From: Sulfurovum sp. UBA12169
GTDB taxonomy: Bacteria; Campylobacterota; Campylobacteria; Campylobacterales; Sulfurovaceae
Assembly (NCBI GenBank): GCA_002742845.1
Contig: DLUH01000005.1
Span: 248,001 to 312,000 of the forward strand
Reading direction: 5' to 3'
Length of the DNA: 64,000 bases
Shown here: positions 1-6,695 of the stretch, piece by piece
Numbering within the stretch: position 1 is the stretch's first letter
How the letters are laid out: every line of letters begins with the position of its first letter
Made by a program: the position numbers and the translations under genes
The notes under the pieces: generated by a model
Told to the model about the DNA's origin: nothing
Seen by the model: the letters and a program-made list of their open reading frames with translations, nothing else
Databases searched by the model: none

Positions 1-54
1 TTTTTTTGATTTAAACCTTCTCGAAACTTTGGTAAGTCTCTAAGAAAACTTTAT

Positions 55-585
55 TTAGATAATTTTCTCTACTTGCGTGTAAAGTATTTCTACCGGTGTA
101 TTTCTACCAAATATAGAGACATTTAATCTCAATTTACCGTGGTCAAGATCATACTCCTCAACCATGCCTGTAAAGTTTGCGAATGGTCCGTCTACAATAC
201 GTACCACTTCGCCTGTTTCAAAGTCTACCTTAGGTCTAGGAGCACTTTTTTTCTCCATTTTTTCCAAGATAAGTTTGATATCTGCTTCACTAAGCGCGGT
301 TGGTGTTTTTTGTTCACCGATAAATCTAGATACTTTTGGTAAACTTTGGATTTTATGCCAAAGGTCAGTATCCAGGTCTATATGTGCAAAAGCATACCCT
401 GAATATAAAGATCTTTCTGTAATTTTTTTTACACCGTTTTTTACTTCAATTACTTCTTCTGTCGGGACAACTACTCTTTCTAGTTTTTCCTCAAGACCGT
501 AATCTTTTACAAGTTGCTCAATTGCTCTTTTGACAGATCGTTCGCTGCCTGCATATGTTTGAATTGCATACCACTGATAAGCCAT
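55..585 (-). CDS. nusG: Transcription termination/antitermination factor NusG
   Basis: NusG binds RNA polymerase and links it to Rho or to the leading ribosome. The 176-residue protein has the usual family length: an N-terminal NGN domain beginning YQWYAIQTYAGSE and a C-terminal KOW motif around residues 128-145 (VRIVDGPFANFTGMVEE). It lies directly after secE, whose stop codon overlaps the AGGAT ribosome site of nusG, so the two are co-transcribed. The first 54 bases of the window, downstream, are the spacer toward the expected rplK and hold an AAGG ribosome-site-like sequence but no gene. Identification is secure from sequence and from the conserved secE-nusG order. Confidence 0.97.
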   Translation of the reverse strand: MAYQWYAIQTYAGSERSVKRAIEQLVKDYGLEEKLERVVVPTEEVIEVKNGVKKITERSLYSGYAFAHIDLDTDLWHKIQSLPKVSRFIGEQKTPTALSEADIKLILEKMEKKSAPRPKVDFETGEVVRIVDGPFANFTGMVEEYDLDHGKLRLNVSIFGRNTPVEILYTQVEKII

Positions 586-593
586 CTTTTATC

Positions 594-773
594 CTATAAA
601 ACTGATGATACGATGGATGACATTACTAAGTCAACCAATGCTAAAAATATTGATATGACAGTCACTACGAGAACAACTGCTAAAAATGCTTGTCTTACTT
701 GTACTTTTGTTGGAAATATTACTTTATGAATTTCGCTTTTTGCATGTGCAATAAATGTTGAAATTTTTCCCAT
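594..773 (-). CDS. secE: Preprotein translocase subunit SecE
   Basis: Small essential subunit of the SecYEG inner-membrane channel. The 59-residue form starting MGKISTFIAHAKSEIHKV was chosen; a longer reading frame would run into the adjacent tRNA-Trp gene. It has the family layout: a short amphipathic N-terminus containing the conserved KVIFPTK segment, then one transmembrane helix (about residues 29-52) near the C-terminus. It sits between tRNA-Trp and nusG, the standard bacterial order, and its stop codon overlaps the nusG ribosome site. High confidence despite its small size. Confidence 0.95.
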   Translation of the reverse strand: MGKISTFIAHAKSEIHKVIFPTKVQVRQAFLAVVLVVTVISIFLALVDLVMSSIVSSVL

Positions 774-789
774 TTGTGTTACCTTTTTG

Positions 790-865
790 TGGCAGGCCAA
801 GAGGGACTCGAACCCCCGGCACCTGGTTTTGGAGACCAGTGCTCTACCAACTGAGCTATTGGCCT
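790..865 (-). tRNA. tRNA-Trp (CCA)
   Basis: Full cloverleaf on the minus strand: acceptor arm AGGCCAA/TTGGCCT, a D-arm containing TAGCTCAGTTGG, an anticodon arm CTGGT-CTCCAAA-ACCAG with anticodon CCA, and a T-arm with GGTTCGAGTCC. The 3' CCA is encoded. It lies between rpmG and secE, its conserved place in this gene cluster. Confidence 0.97.
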
Positions 866-885
866 AAATTTAAAAAATGAAGCTA

Positions 886-1038
886 TTACAGCTTCATCTC
901 TTTATGAACAGTATGTTCTTTGCACCATTTACAATATTTTTTAAGTGCAAGTTTTTCTGTTGTTGTTTTTTTATTTTTAGTGGTGTGATAGTTTCTTCTT
1001 GTACACTTTTCACAACCTAAATGAACTGTTTCTCTCAT
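886..1038 (-). CDS. rpmG: 50S ribosomal protein L33
   Basis: A 50-residue basic protein starting [18 protein letters not shown], a typical L33. Two Cys pairs (residues 9/12 and 36/39) make it the zinc-binding form rather than the Cys-free paralogue. It begins about 60 bases after tuf and is followed by tRNA-Trp, secE and nusG, the conserved order. The start is preceded by an AGGAGAT ribosome site (1040-1047). It part of the large ribosomal subunit near the tRNA exit site. Confidence 0.95.
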   Translation of the reverse strand: MRETVHLGCEKCTRRNYHTTKNKKTTTEKLALKKYCKWCKEHTVHKEMKL

Positions 1039-1063
1039 CTGCTATCTCCTAATAGATAATACA

Positions 1064-1090
1064 TTGCAAGAAGACAAAACCTTCTTGCAA
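1064..1090 (-). terminator. Stem-loop between tuf and rpmG (possible weak terminator)
   Basis: A perfect 10-bp inverted repeat, TTGCAAGAAG and CTTCTTGCAA, around a 7-base loop sits just after the tuf stop. On the minus strand the stem is followed by TGTATTATC, not a clean run of T, so complete termination is unlikely. It may lower readthrough so that EF-Tu is made in excess of L33, or may mark an RNA processing site. The structure is seen; its role is inferred. Confidence 0.45.
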
Positions 1091-1095
1091 AATAA

Positions 1096-2304
1096 TTATG
1101 CAATTACCTTAGTAACAACACCTGCGCCAACAGTTCTACCACCTTCACGGATAGCAAATCTAGTACCATCTTCAAGTGCTACAGGAGCAATAAGTTCAAC
1201 GTTTACTTTAACGTTATCCCCTGGCATAACCATTTCAGTACCTTCTTGAAGTTCGATTGAACCTGTTACGTCTGTTGTACGTACATAAAATTGCGGTCTA
1301 TAATTATTAAAGAATGGAGTGTGTCTTCCACCTTCCTCTTTAGTAAGTACATATACTTCCGCTTCAAATTTAGTGTGTGGTGTAATTGAACCCGGCTTAC
1401 AAAGAACCATACCTCTTTGTACATCGTCTTTACCGATACCTCTGATAAGAACACCGCAGTTATCTCCGGCTTGTCCGCAATCCATCTCTTTACGGAACAT
1501 CTCAACACCTGTTACGGTTGTTTTTTGTGTATTTTTAATACCTACGATTTCAACTTCGTTACCAACACACACTTGTCCTCTGTCGATTTTACCGGTTACA
1601 ACTGTACCACGACCTTGGATTGTAAAAATATCTTCGATTGGCATCAAGAAAGCTTGATCCACATCTCTTACAGGCTCTGGGATATAGCTATCTACAGCAT
1701 CCATAAGTGTAAAAATTTTATCAGCCCATGGTCCAAGGTTACCAGCTTTTGCTTCTTCAAGCGCTTGATACGCTGAACCGGCAATGATTGGAGTATCGTC
1801 TCCCGGAAAGTCGTATTCTGAAAGAAGTTCTCTTACTTCCATCTCTACAAGCTCAAGCATTTCTTCTCTGTCTTCTTCGTCAAGCTGATCTTCTTTGTTT
1901 AGGAAAACTACGATATACGGAACACCGACTTGTTTAGAAAGAAGGATATGCTCTCTTGTTTGAGCCATTGGTCCATCAGTAGCAGCAATTACCAAAATTG
2001 CTCCGTCCATTTGAGCAGCACCGGTAATCATGTTTTTTACATAATCGGCGTGACCCGGACAGTCAACGTGGGCATAGTGTCTTTTATCTGTTTCATACTC
2101 TACGTGAGAAGTAGCGATGGTAATCCCTCTTTCTCTCTCTTCTGGAGCATTATCAATTTGATCATAGTCCATAAATGCAGAGTTGTTTTTAGTTGCAAGA
2201 ACCGCTGTAATTGCAGCTGTCAAAGTAGTTTTACCGTGGTCAACGTGACCGATAGTACCGATATTAACATGCGGTTTGGTTCGTTCGAATTTTGCTTTAG
2301 CCAT
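1096..2304 (-). CDS. tuf: Elongation factor Tu
   Basis: GTPase that carries aminoacyl-tRNA to the ribosome. The 402-residue protein has all the G-domain motifs: P-loop [10 protein letters not shown]3 DCPGHADY, and G4 as NKED, followed by the two beta-barrel domains ending in [14 protein letters not shown]. Start is preceded by AGGAGAAAAGC. It follows tRNA-Thr(GGT), and an extended -10 promoter lies just upstream at 2339-2347, so it can be expressed both from that site and by readthrough from the tRNA promoters. No duplicate tuf copy is in this window. Confidence 0.98.
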   Translation of the reverse strand: MAKAKFERTKPHVNIGTIGHVDHGKTTLTAAITAVLATKNNSAFMDYDQIDNAPEERERGITIATSHVEYETDKRHYAHVDCPGHADYVKNMITGAAQMDGAILVIAATDGPMAQTREHILLSKQVGVPYIVVFLNKEDQLDEEDREEMLELVEMEVRELLSEYDFPGDDTPIIAGSAYQALEEAKAGNLGPWADKIFTLMDAVDSYIPEPVRDVDQAFLMPIEDIFTIQGRGTVVTGKIDRGQVCVGNEVEIVGIKNTQKTTVTGVEMFRKEMDCGQAGDNCGVLIRGIGKDDVQRGMVLCKPGSITPHTKFEAEVYVLTKEEGGRHTPFFNNYRPQFYVRTTDVTGSIELQEGTEMVMPGDNVKVNVELIAPVALEDGTRFAIREGGRTVGAGVVTKVIA

Positions 2305-2338
2305 GCTTTTCTCCTAGCGTAAATATTTTAAAGTTGGT

Positions 2339-2347
2339 ATTATACCA
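2339..2347 (-). promoter_or_regulatory. Extended -10 promoter for tuf
   Basis: On the minus strand TGG-TATAAT is a perfect -10 hexamer with the TGN extension, about 35 bases before the tuf start codon. No good -35 box lies 17 bases upstream, which is common in Campylobacterota promoters. Expected transcript start is near 2331. The surrounding GGTATTATACC is also a small palindrome. Confidence 0.55.
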
Positions 2348-2424
2348 GATTTTTCTTATACCTCATACCCATATGGACAAAACTATTACAAAGCAGTAAT
2401 ACTTTTGTCCATATATCTGAAAGG

Positions 2425-2499
2425 TGGAGCCCAGAAGCGGAATTGAACCGCCGACCTCTTCCTTACCAAGGAAGTGCTCTGCCACTGAGCCATCTGGGC
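2425..2499 (-). tRNA. tRNA-Thr (GGT)
   Basis: Minus-strand cloverleaf starting GCCCAGA with matching 3' TCTGGGC, anticodon arm CTTCC-TTGGTAA-GGAAG (anticodon GGT), T-arm GGTTCAATTCC and encoded 3' CCA. It lies directly upstream of tuf, as in many bacteria. Confidence 0.96.
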
Positions 2500-2527
2500 A
2501 TTATGTGTGTAAAATTACACGTCTATT

Positions 2528-2556
2528 ATTGTATTTAAGCGTCTTTCATTTGTCAA
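2528..2556 (-). promoter_or_regulatory. Sigma70-type promoter for tRNA-Thr(GGT)/tuf
   Basis: TTGACA-N17-TACAAT on the minus strand, about 30 bases before tRNA-Thr(GGT). This is one mismatch from consensus at ideal spacing. A short palindrome (GTGTAA/TTACAC) lies between it and the tRNA. It would give the distal tRNA and tuf a promoter independent of the one upstream of the first three tRNAs. Confidence 0.65.
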
Positions 2557-2679
2557 CAAACAGGAATAAATAAAAACAACGATCGTTTGTGCCTATTATT
2601 GAAGTAATAATTTTTATGGAAAGCTTTTAATGTGAAGTTTTTGTCAGTCAAGTACATAATTCACACAGCTCCCAGTTCA

Positions 2680-2756
2680 TGGAGCGGGAGACGGGACTCG
2701 AACCCGCGACCCTCAGCTTGGAAGGCTGACGCTCTAGCCAACTGAGCTACTCCCGC
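2680..2756 (-). tRNA. tRNA-Gly (TCC)
   Basis: Minus-strand cloverleaf with acceptor GCGGGAG/CTCCCGC, anticodon loop TTCCAAG (anticodon TCC), T-arm GGTTCGAGTCC and encoded CCA. Second from last in the four-tRNA array ahead of tuf. Confidence 0.96.
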
Positions 2757-2780
2757 GTCGTTTATGTGACTTAACATGAA

Positions 2781-2865
<85 letters not shown>

Positions 2866-2917
2866 ACTAAAGTTGTTTGTCATTATTACTGGTCAAACAC
2901 TGATAATTATATTTTCA

Positions 2918-2994
2918 TGGAGCTGGTAAAGGGACTCGAACCCCCGACCTGCTGATTACAAATCAGCTGCTCTAGCCAACTGAGCTACACCAGC
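2918..2994 (-). tRNA. tRNA-Thr (TGT)
   Basis: Minus-strand cloverleaf with acceptor GCTGGTG, anticodon arm GCTGA-TTTGTAA-TCAGC (anticodon TGT), T-arm GGTTCGAGTCC and encoded CCA. First gene transcribed in the tRNA-tuf cluster. Confidence 0.96.
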
Positions 2995-3033
2995 ACCATC
3001 ATTTGAAGTCAACCTGACTAAAAATGGAGTGCA

Positions 3034-3062
3034 ATTATAGGCAAAAATATTTCCAATGTCAA
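3034..3062 (-). promoter_or_regulatory. Perfect sigma70 promoter of the tRNA-tuf cluster
   Basis: TTGACA-N17-TATAAT, an exact consensus promoter at ideal spacing on the minus strand, about 40 bases before tRNA-Thr(TGT). Expected start near 3027. Such a perfect match fits a stable-RNA operon. Confidence 0.85.
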
Positions 3063-3175
3063 GGGTATTTGTGTTTTTTATAAAATTTCTTATGATTTTA
3101 CTGTTTTATCCCCTCCTTCATTCTCTATAAAATTCAAATATCTCATTTCGTATTCCTTGCGCGCCGATAGGTATC

Positions 3176-3635
3176 ATGCTAATCGGGCATTCTATTGAAG
3201 CCAAAAGTATATTGGGGGGCTTCCGATACGCTGGAGGAAGGTGAAAGCAGCTATCTATCTCAGATCATCAATCTTGTCAAGGAGTTGCAAGAAAGCAAAT
3301 CTTATGCGATGGTATTTTGGTGCGCCATAAAGGGTGCGGATATCATCTTGACCAAAAGCGATCTTCTAAGTATCGTCGATGTAATCGCTCTTTCAAAGCA
3401 AACCTACCGTAAAATGCTGCAAAATCTTTGGTGGGCAAGCGGATATAACATTATCGCCATTCCTTTGGCTGCAGGCATTTTGGCAAAATGGGGCATTTTT
3501 ATCAATCCTGCCGTGGATGCTATATTGTTGTCTGCAAATACTGTCATTGTCGCAATAAATGCACAGTTGCTAAAAAATATAAAACCGCGCCAAAGAAAAC
3601 ACATAGAGCATCATTATATGCACTCACATCACTAA
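3176..3635 (+). pseudogene. Remnant of a heavy-metal (P1B) P-type ATPase
   Basis: The open part (TTG at 3195 to 3635, 146 codons) is not a complete protein. Its second half matches the C-terminal end of CopB/ZntA-like metal ATPases: GADIILTKSD, then SKQTYRKMLQNLWWASGYN, two membrane helices and a His-rich tail (HIEHHYMHSHH). Its first half (ESSYLSQIINLVKELQESKS) resembles the stretch after the actuator domain, so the phosphorylation and nucleotide domains between them, including DKTG and GDGxND, are missing. In another frame, 3176-3223 reads MLIGHSIEAK, like a decayed MLTGES motif, so a frameshift is also likely. Inference: a deleted, non-functional copper or zinc exporter. Strong for the C-terminus, weaker for the upstream part. 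Confidence 0.7.
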
Positions 3636-3648
3636 AAAAGAATGAAAA

Positions 3649-4377
3649 ATGAAAATCCTCTTAGCTCCGAGCGAGACCAAATCAAGCGGCGGGACGATCC
3701 CGTTTAGTCTATCTGATCTATGGAGCAATGAGCTGCTTGAAACGAGATCCAAACTAACACAAATTTACCTCGAAGAACTGAAAGACGAACTCAAATCCAA
3801 ACAAATGTTTGGTCTCAAAAAACCACGCGAGATAGAATATTATAGAAATATCAGGCTACATTCTCTTGCTACCAAAGCAGTAAAGAGATATACGGGCGTA
3901 GCATTTGATTATCTGGATTACTCTAGCCTTGATGATAAACAGCAAAATTATATAGACAAAAACGTCATGATATTTTCAAATCTTTTTGGTCCTATTATGG
4001 CCGGTGATCTTATACCAGAGTACAGACTGTCCCAAGGGGCAAAAGTGGGCGAAATTGAGGCAGATAAATATTATAAGGTGCATGGTGCTGAACTCTTGGA
4101 TAAATATTTGGCTGACGAGGAGATACTTGATATCCGTGCAGGATATTATGATAGATTTTATGTGCCATCCAAGCCATACACGACTTTGAAATTCATTAAA
4201 GACGGCAAAGCAGTAAGCCACTGGGCAAAAGCCTACAGGGGTATTGTTTTACGAGAAATTACCAAAGCCGGCGTCAACTCACTTCAAGATTTTATAAAAC
4301 TTCCCATAGAAAATTTAACCGTTCAAGAAATACAAGTCAAAAAAAACAAGACAGAAATCGTCTATGGCCTGGGATAA
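3649..4377 (+). CDS. yaaA: Peroxide stress protein YaaA (DUF328/UPF0246)
   Basis: A 242-residue member of the YaaA family, which in E. coli lowers free iron and limits Fenton damage under hydrogen peroxide. The conserved opening MKILLAPSETKS, the middle YTGVAFDYLDY and the end segment AKAYRGIVLREI fit family signatures. It follows the ATPase remnant and begins a plus-strand run with a small membrane peptide and a SUI1 gene, three bases and then eight bases apart. Cytoplasmic; no signal peptide. The family call is secure, the exact biochemistry is not known from sequence. Confidence 0.9.
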   Translation: MKILLAPSETKSSGGTIPFSLSDLWSNELLETRSKLTQIYLEELKDELKSKQMFGLKKPREIEYYRNIRLHSLATKAVKRYTGVAFDYLDYSSLDDKQQNYIDKNVMIFSNLFGPIMAGDLIPEYRLSQGAKVGEIEADKYYKVHGAELLDKYLADEEILDIRAGYYDRFYVPSKPYTTLKFIKDGKAVSHWAKAYRGIVLREITKAGVNSLQDFIKLPIENLTVQEIQVKKNKTEIVYGLG

Positions 4378-4380
4378 AAG

Positions 4381-4479
4381 ATGAAACTGCCTAGCGAAGA
4401 AACACTGTATAAGATTATGATTTTATTACTTTTTTTGATGGTTTTGCTCGGTATACTGTTGGATACAAATTACGAGTAG
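4381..4479 (+). CDS. Small single-pass membrane peptide (32 aa)
   Basis: A 32-residue reading frame starting MKLPSEETLYKIMILLLF, too short for most gene callers. It begins three bases after the yaaA stop and ends eight bases before the SUI1 start, and a GGGATAAAAG sequence precedes the ATG. About 18 strongly hydrophobic residues (IMILLLFLMVLLGILL) form one predicted transmembrane helix with a charged N-terminus and the tail DTNYE. Its position filling the gap between two co-directional genes argues that it is real. Function unknown. Confidence 0.55.
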   Translation: MKLPSEETLYKIMILLLFLMVLLGILLDTNYE

Positions 4480-4487
4480 GAAGCATC

Positions 4488-4814
4488 ATGGGAAAGAACT
4501 TATTTGAAATGGGTGCAAAATTTGAGGATGAGTGGAATAGTGACAATAAAACCAAAGAAAACACTGCCCCAAAAGAGGTCAAATCACCAAATAAACACAG
4601 GCTTCACTTTGCTAAAGAAAAACGAAGCGGGAAAGTGGTTACTATCGTCAAACCATTTTTTCTCGATGATGACACAACTGAGGCACTTTTGAAAACTCTC
4701 AAAAAATCCCTAGCTACCGGCGGGACTGCCAAAAATGATGCGTTGGAGTTCCAAGGCGAAGTGAGCGAGAAGCTAAAAACTGCACTTATTAAACTTGGGT
4801 ATGGAATGAAGTAG
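4488..4814 (+). CDS. yciH: SUI1/eIF1-like translation factor (YciH family)
   Basis: A 108-residue protein whose second half is a SUI1 fold: KRSGKVVTIVKPFF at about residues 44-57, then TEALLKTLKKSLATGGT, and the closing EKLKTALIKLGYGMK. The eIF1 family controls start-codon choice in eukaryotes; bacterial YciH proteins bind the 30S subunit and are thought to limit initiation under stress. The first 40 residues are polar and probably flexible. It is the third gene of the yaaA run. Confidence 0.88.
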   Translation: MGKNLFEMGAKFEDEWNSDNKTKENTAPKEVKSPNKHRLHFAKEKRSGKVVTIVKPFFLDDDTTEALLKTLKKSLATGGTAKNDALEFQGEVSEKLKTALIKLGYGMK

Positions 4815-4901
4815 CCTGCCCTCCTCTGGGGTGCCTCTCATCGGTTTTTCCAAAAAACGATAGGTTGGGTATGTGCCGAGACACAAGGATGCTTTATGTA
4901 T

Positions 4902-5264
4902 TCATGATACCAAAACGTCAAAAACCTCTAGATGCTGATGTTTTAGCCTCTCAATGTGTGCACAGGCCTCTCTCAATAAACCAGCGTGTTCAATTTCCTG
5001 CATAGCTATTTTTTTGTGTTTTTCGTAAAATGCCATAACCGTGCGTGCTTTAAGCGCTGCATTTTTTCTGTTGCGCTTAAGATGCTCAAAACTTACTGCG
5101 CCATTGATGAGGCCTTTGACAAGATTTTTCAAAGGGTGATCCGCTTTTCGCAAAGGATGCCAAGCTTCTTCCAGCACTTCATGTGCTTCGAAATAGAACG
5201 CGCCCTCAAGAAGCCTGATATACTCTTTGAGTGCGCCTTGCAAATCGTAATTTTCTTTAATCAC
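4902..5264 (-). CDS. DUF309 domain protein
   Basis: About 120 residues with the DUF309 signature FEAHEVLEEAWHPLR, in which the His-Glu pair and later LINGAVSFEHLKR are typical. The family is helical, of unknown function. The start chosen is a GTG (5262-5264) with AAAGGAAT about nine bases upstream; the longer frame would extend into the divergent DksA-type gene and lacks a ribosome site. The 87 bases between its stop and the SUI1 gene hold an AT-rich imperfect hairpin but no clear terminator. Confidence 0.8.
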   Translation of the reverse strand: MIKENYDLQGALKEYIRLLEGAFYFEAHEVLEEAWHPLRKADHPLKNLVKGLINGAVSFEHLKRNRKNAALKARTVMAFYEKHKKIAMQEIEHAGLLREACAHIERLKHQHLEVFDVLVS

Positions 5265-5353
5265 CCAATAATTCCTTTCTGTTTTAAAACATTCGATACA
5301 ATTATTTTTATTTTTTGTATACTCATTGTAAATATACCACGTTAAGGATTGAA

Positions 5354-5692
5354 ATGACGCCCGATGAAAAAAATACAATCAAAAAGAAAATTGAGGGGGA
5401 TATCAAAGCTCTTGAAAAGCAAATAGCTATTTTGCAAGAGAAAACCAAACCGATAGCTCCTGATTGTTCGCTGGGAAGGCTAACCCGTCTTGAAGCGATG
5501 GGAGAACAGCATGTCAACAATAAAATACTCGACGAATCCCGCACAAGACTTACCGGACTGCAAAATGCATTGCTTCGTCTGGAAAAACCGATGTTTGGTA
5601 TCTGCATAGAATGCGACGAAGAGATAAATACAGAACGCATGAAGATACGGCCCGAGAGTGTCAGATGCGTCAAATGCGCAAGCAGGAAATGA
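5354..5692 (+). CDS. DksA/TraR-type C4 zinc-finger protein
   Basis: A 112-residue protein from MTPDEKNTIKKK, with AAGGATTGAA just before the ATG. An N-terminal coiled coil (residues 7-32) is followed by a zinc finger with Cys at 84, 87, 105 and 108 (CIECDEEI and CVKC). This is the layout of DksA/TraR proteins, which enter the RNA polymerase secondary channel and alter promoter use, often with ppGpp. The acidic tip residues of DksA are not obvious, so its effect on polymerase is uncertain. Divergent from the DUF309 gene. Confidence 0.82.
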   Translation: MTPDEKNTIKKKIEGDIKALEKQIAILQEKTKPIAPDCSLGRLTRLEAMGEQHVNNKILDESRTRLTGLQNALLRLEKPMFGICIECDEEINTERMKIRPESVRCVKCASRK

Positions 5693-5797
5693 GTAATGTT
5701 TCACAACGCCTTGAGTATGCAAAATTTTTCATTCCATAAAAAGATCTGACAAACTATACATCACGGTTGCCGGCTGCCATTTTGACCGCTTACCGTT

Positions 5798-6454
5798 TTA
5801 CAAACTTTCTATATTCCCCACTACTTTTCCTACGATTTGCACCTCATCAGAAGCCAGCACCTCAGGAGAGTAGGCTTTGTTGTCAGAAATAAGCTCTATC
5901 CTGCCGTCTGCTTTTTGACGAATGCGCTTGATAAAAAGTCCGGCGGTGGTAGAAGCGATAAAAATTCCCTCTTTATTGATATCGGTTTGCCCTCTGTCCA
6001 CAAAGACGATAGAACCGTCTTGCAAAGTTGGCTCCATCGATTCGCCATCGACATGAATTGCTTCTATTTTTTTTGCTGCGCCAAAGCCAATTATAGTATC
6101 TGCAATGGTTTTGTCTATATTGAGTACTTCATACTCCTCTCCAAAAACTTCCGCTCCTCCTCCTGCACTGGCACGAATATCTGAAAAATAACGCACCTGA
6201 AAAAATCTGTCTGTTTCTTCTTTAAGCATATCAACCGCCTGATCAAAAAAAAGCCAATTGACCGAGATTTTTTTCATGGCACAAAACTCCAATATTTCCT
6301 GATAGGGAATGGAGTTTCTTTTTTTCATCGTTGCGAATGTCGCTTGCGGAATATTCAGTGCTATTGCCACATCCTTGTCAAAAACTTTTCTATTTTGCTT
6401 GCTTTCAGAGATGACATCTTTAAGTTTTTCTATAATTTCACCTAAAACCAACAT
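5798..6454 (-). CDS. Autocleaving S24-type repressor (CI/LexA-like)
   Basis: A 218-residue regulator. An N-terminal helix-turn-helix (residues about 26-48, KDVAIALNIPQATFATMKKR) is joined to a peptidase S24 domain with the nucleophile Ser139 in GESMEP and the general base Lys176 in FIKRI. An Ala-Gly cleavage site (residues 97-98, within SAGGGAE) precedes it. Such proteins self-cleave when RecA filaments form on damaged DNA. Start MLVLGEII has AAAAGGAGTAAAG upstream. Its own promoter -10 (TATGAT, 6484-6489) and a divergent mini-ORF share a spacer with repeated TGACATA boxes. Could be a prophage relic or a resident regulator; most Campylobacterota lack true LexA. Confidence 0.85.
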   Translation of the reverse strand: MLVLGEIIEKLKDVISESKQNRKVFDKDVAIALNIPQATFATMKKRNSIPYQEILEFCAMKKISVNWLFFDQAVDMLKEETDRFFQVRYFSDIRASAGGGAEVFGEEYEVLNIDKTIADTIIGFGAAKKIEAIHVDGESMEPTLQDGSIVFVDRGQTDINKEGIFIASTTAGLFIKRIRQKADGRIELISDNKAYSPEVLASDEVQIVGKVVGNIESL

Positions 6455-6507
6455 CTTTACTCCTTTTATGTTATTTATCCTCAATCATACTATATTTTAA
6501 TTAAAAG

Positions 6508-6516
6508 TATGACATA
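6508..6516. promoter_or_regulatory. Operator-like box 1 (TATGACATA)
   Basis: TATGACATA at the position of the -35 region of the S24 repressor promoter (its -10 is TATGAT at 6484-6489). An identical nonamer lies at 6557-6565. Overlap with the promoter suggests autorepression. The repeat is seen; binding is inferred. Confidence 0.5.
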
Positions 6517-6556
6517 TTGAAATATTTTTAAAGTTTTTCTTGTTTTGTATCTACAA

Positions 6557-6565
6557 TATGACATA
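6557..6565. promoter_or_regulatory. Operator-like box 2 (TATGACATA) with a half-copy
   Basis: Second exact TATGACATA, overlapping the end of a possible -10 (TACAAT, 6552-6557) of the divergent mini-ORF. A third, shortened copy (AGACATA, 6570-6576) follows 11 bases later, one helical turn. The arrangement resembles a phage-type operator between a repressor and a divergent transcript. Confidence 0.5.
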
Positions 6566-6587
6566 AAAAAGACATAAAGGATAGGCT

Positions 6588-6695
6588 GTGGATTTTAAAA
6601 AAAATAAAAGTATATTAAATGAAGCTATCAATTCCGGATGCAAAACAGCCGCAGAACTTGCGCTGTTTTTAAAGATACACATCAAGCTAATCTAA
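6588..6695 (+). CDS. Divergent mini-ORF beside the S24 repressor (35 aa)
   Basis: A GTG-started frame of 35 residues beginning VDFKKNKSILNEAINSG, with AAAGGATAG just upstream. The stretch NSGCKTAAELALFLKI reads like the first two helices of a Cro/Ner-type helix-turn-helix but the protein stops soon after, so it could be a truncated antirepressor-type gene or a real small protein. Its end overlaps the end of convergent moeA by nine bases. Position relative to the repressor and its operators is the main support. Function not known. Confidence 0.4.
   Translation: MDFKKNKSILNEAINSGCKTAAELALFLKIHIKLI

Noticed and set aside
4815-4880. Possible terminator after the SUI1 gene
   Set aside because: The ATCG-TTTTT/AAAAA-CGAT hairpin has mismatches and a bulge and no T tail on either strand, so it was not called a terminator.
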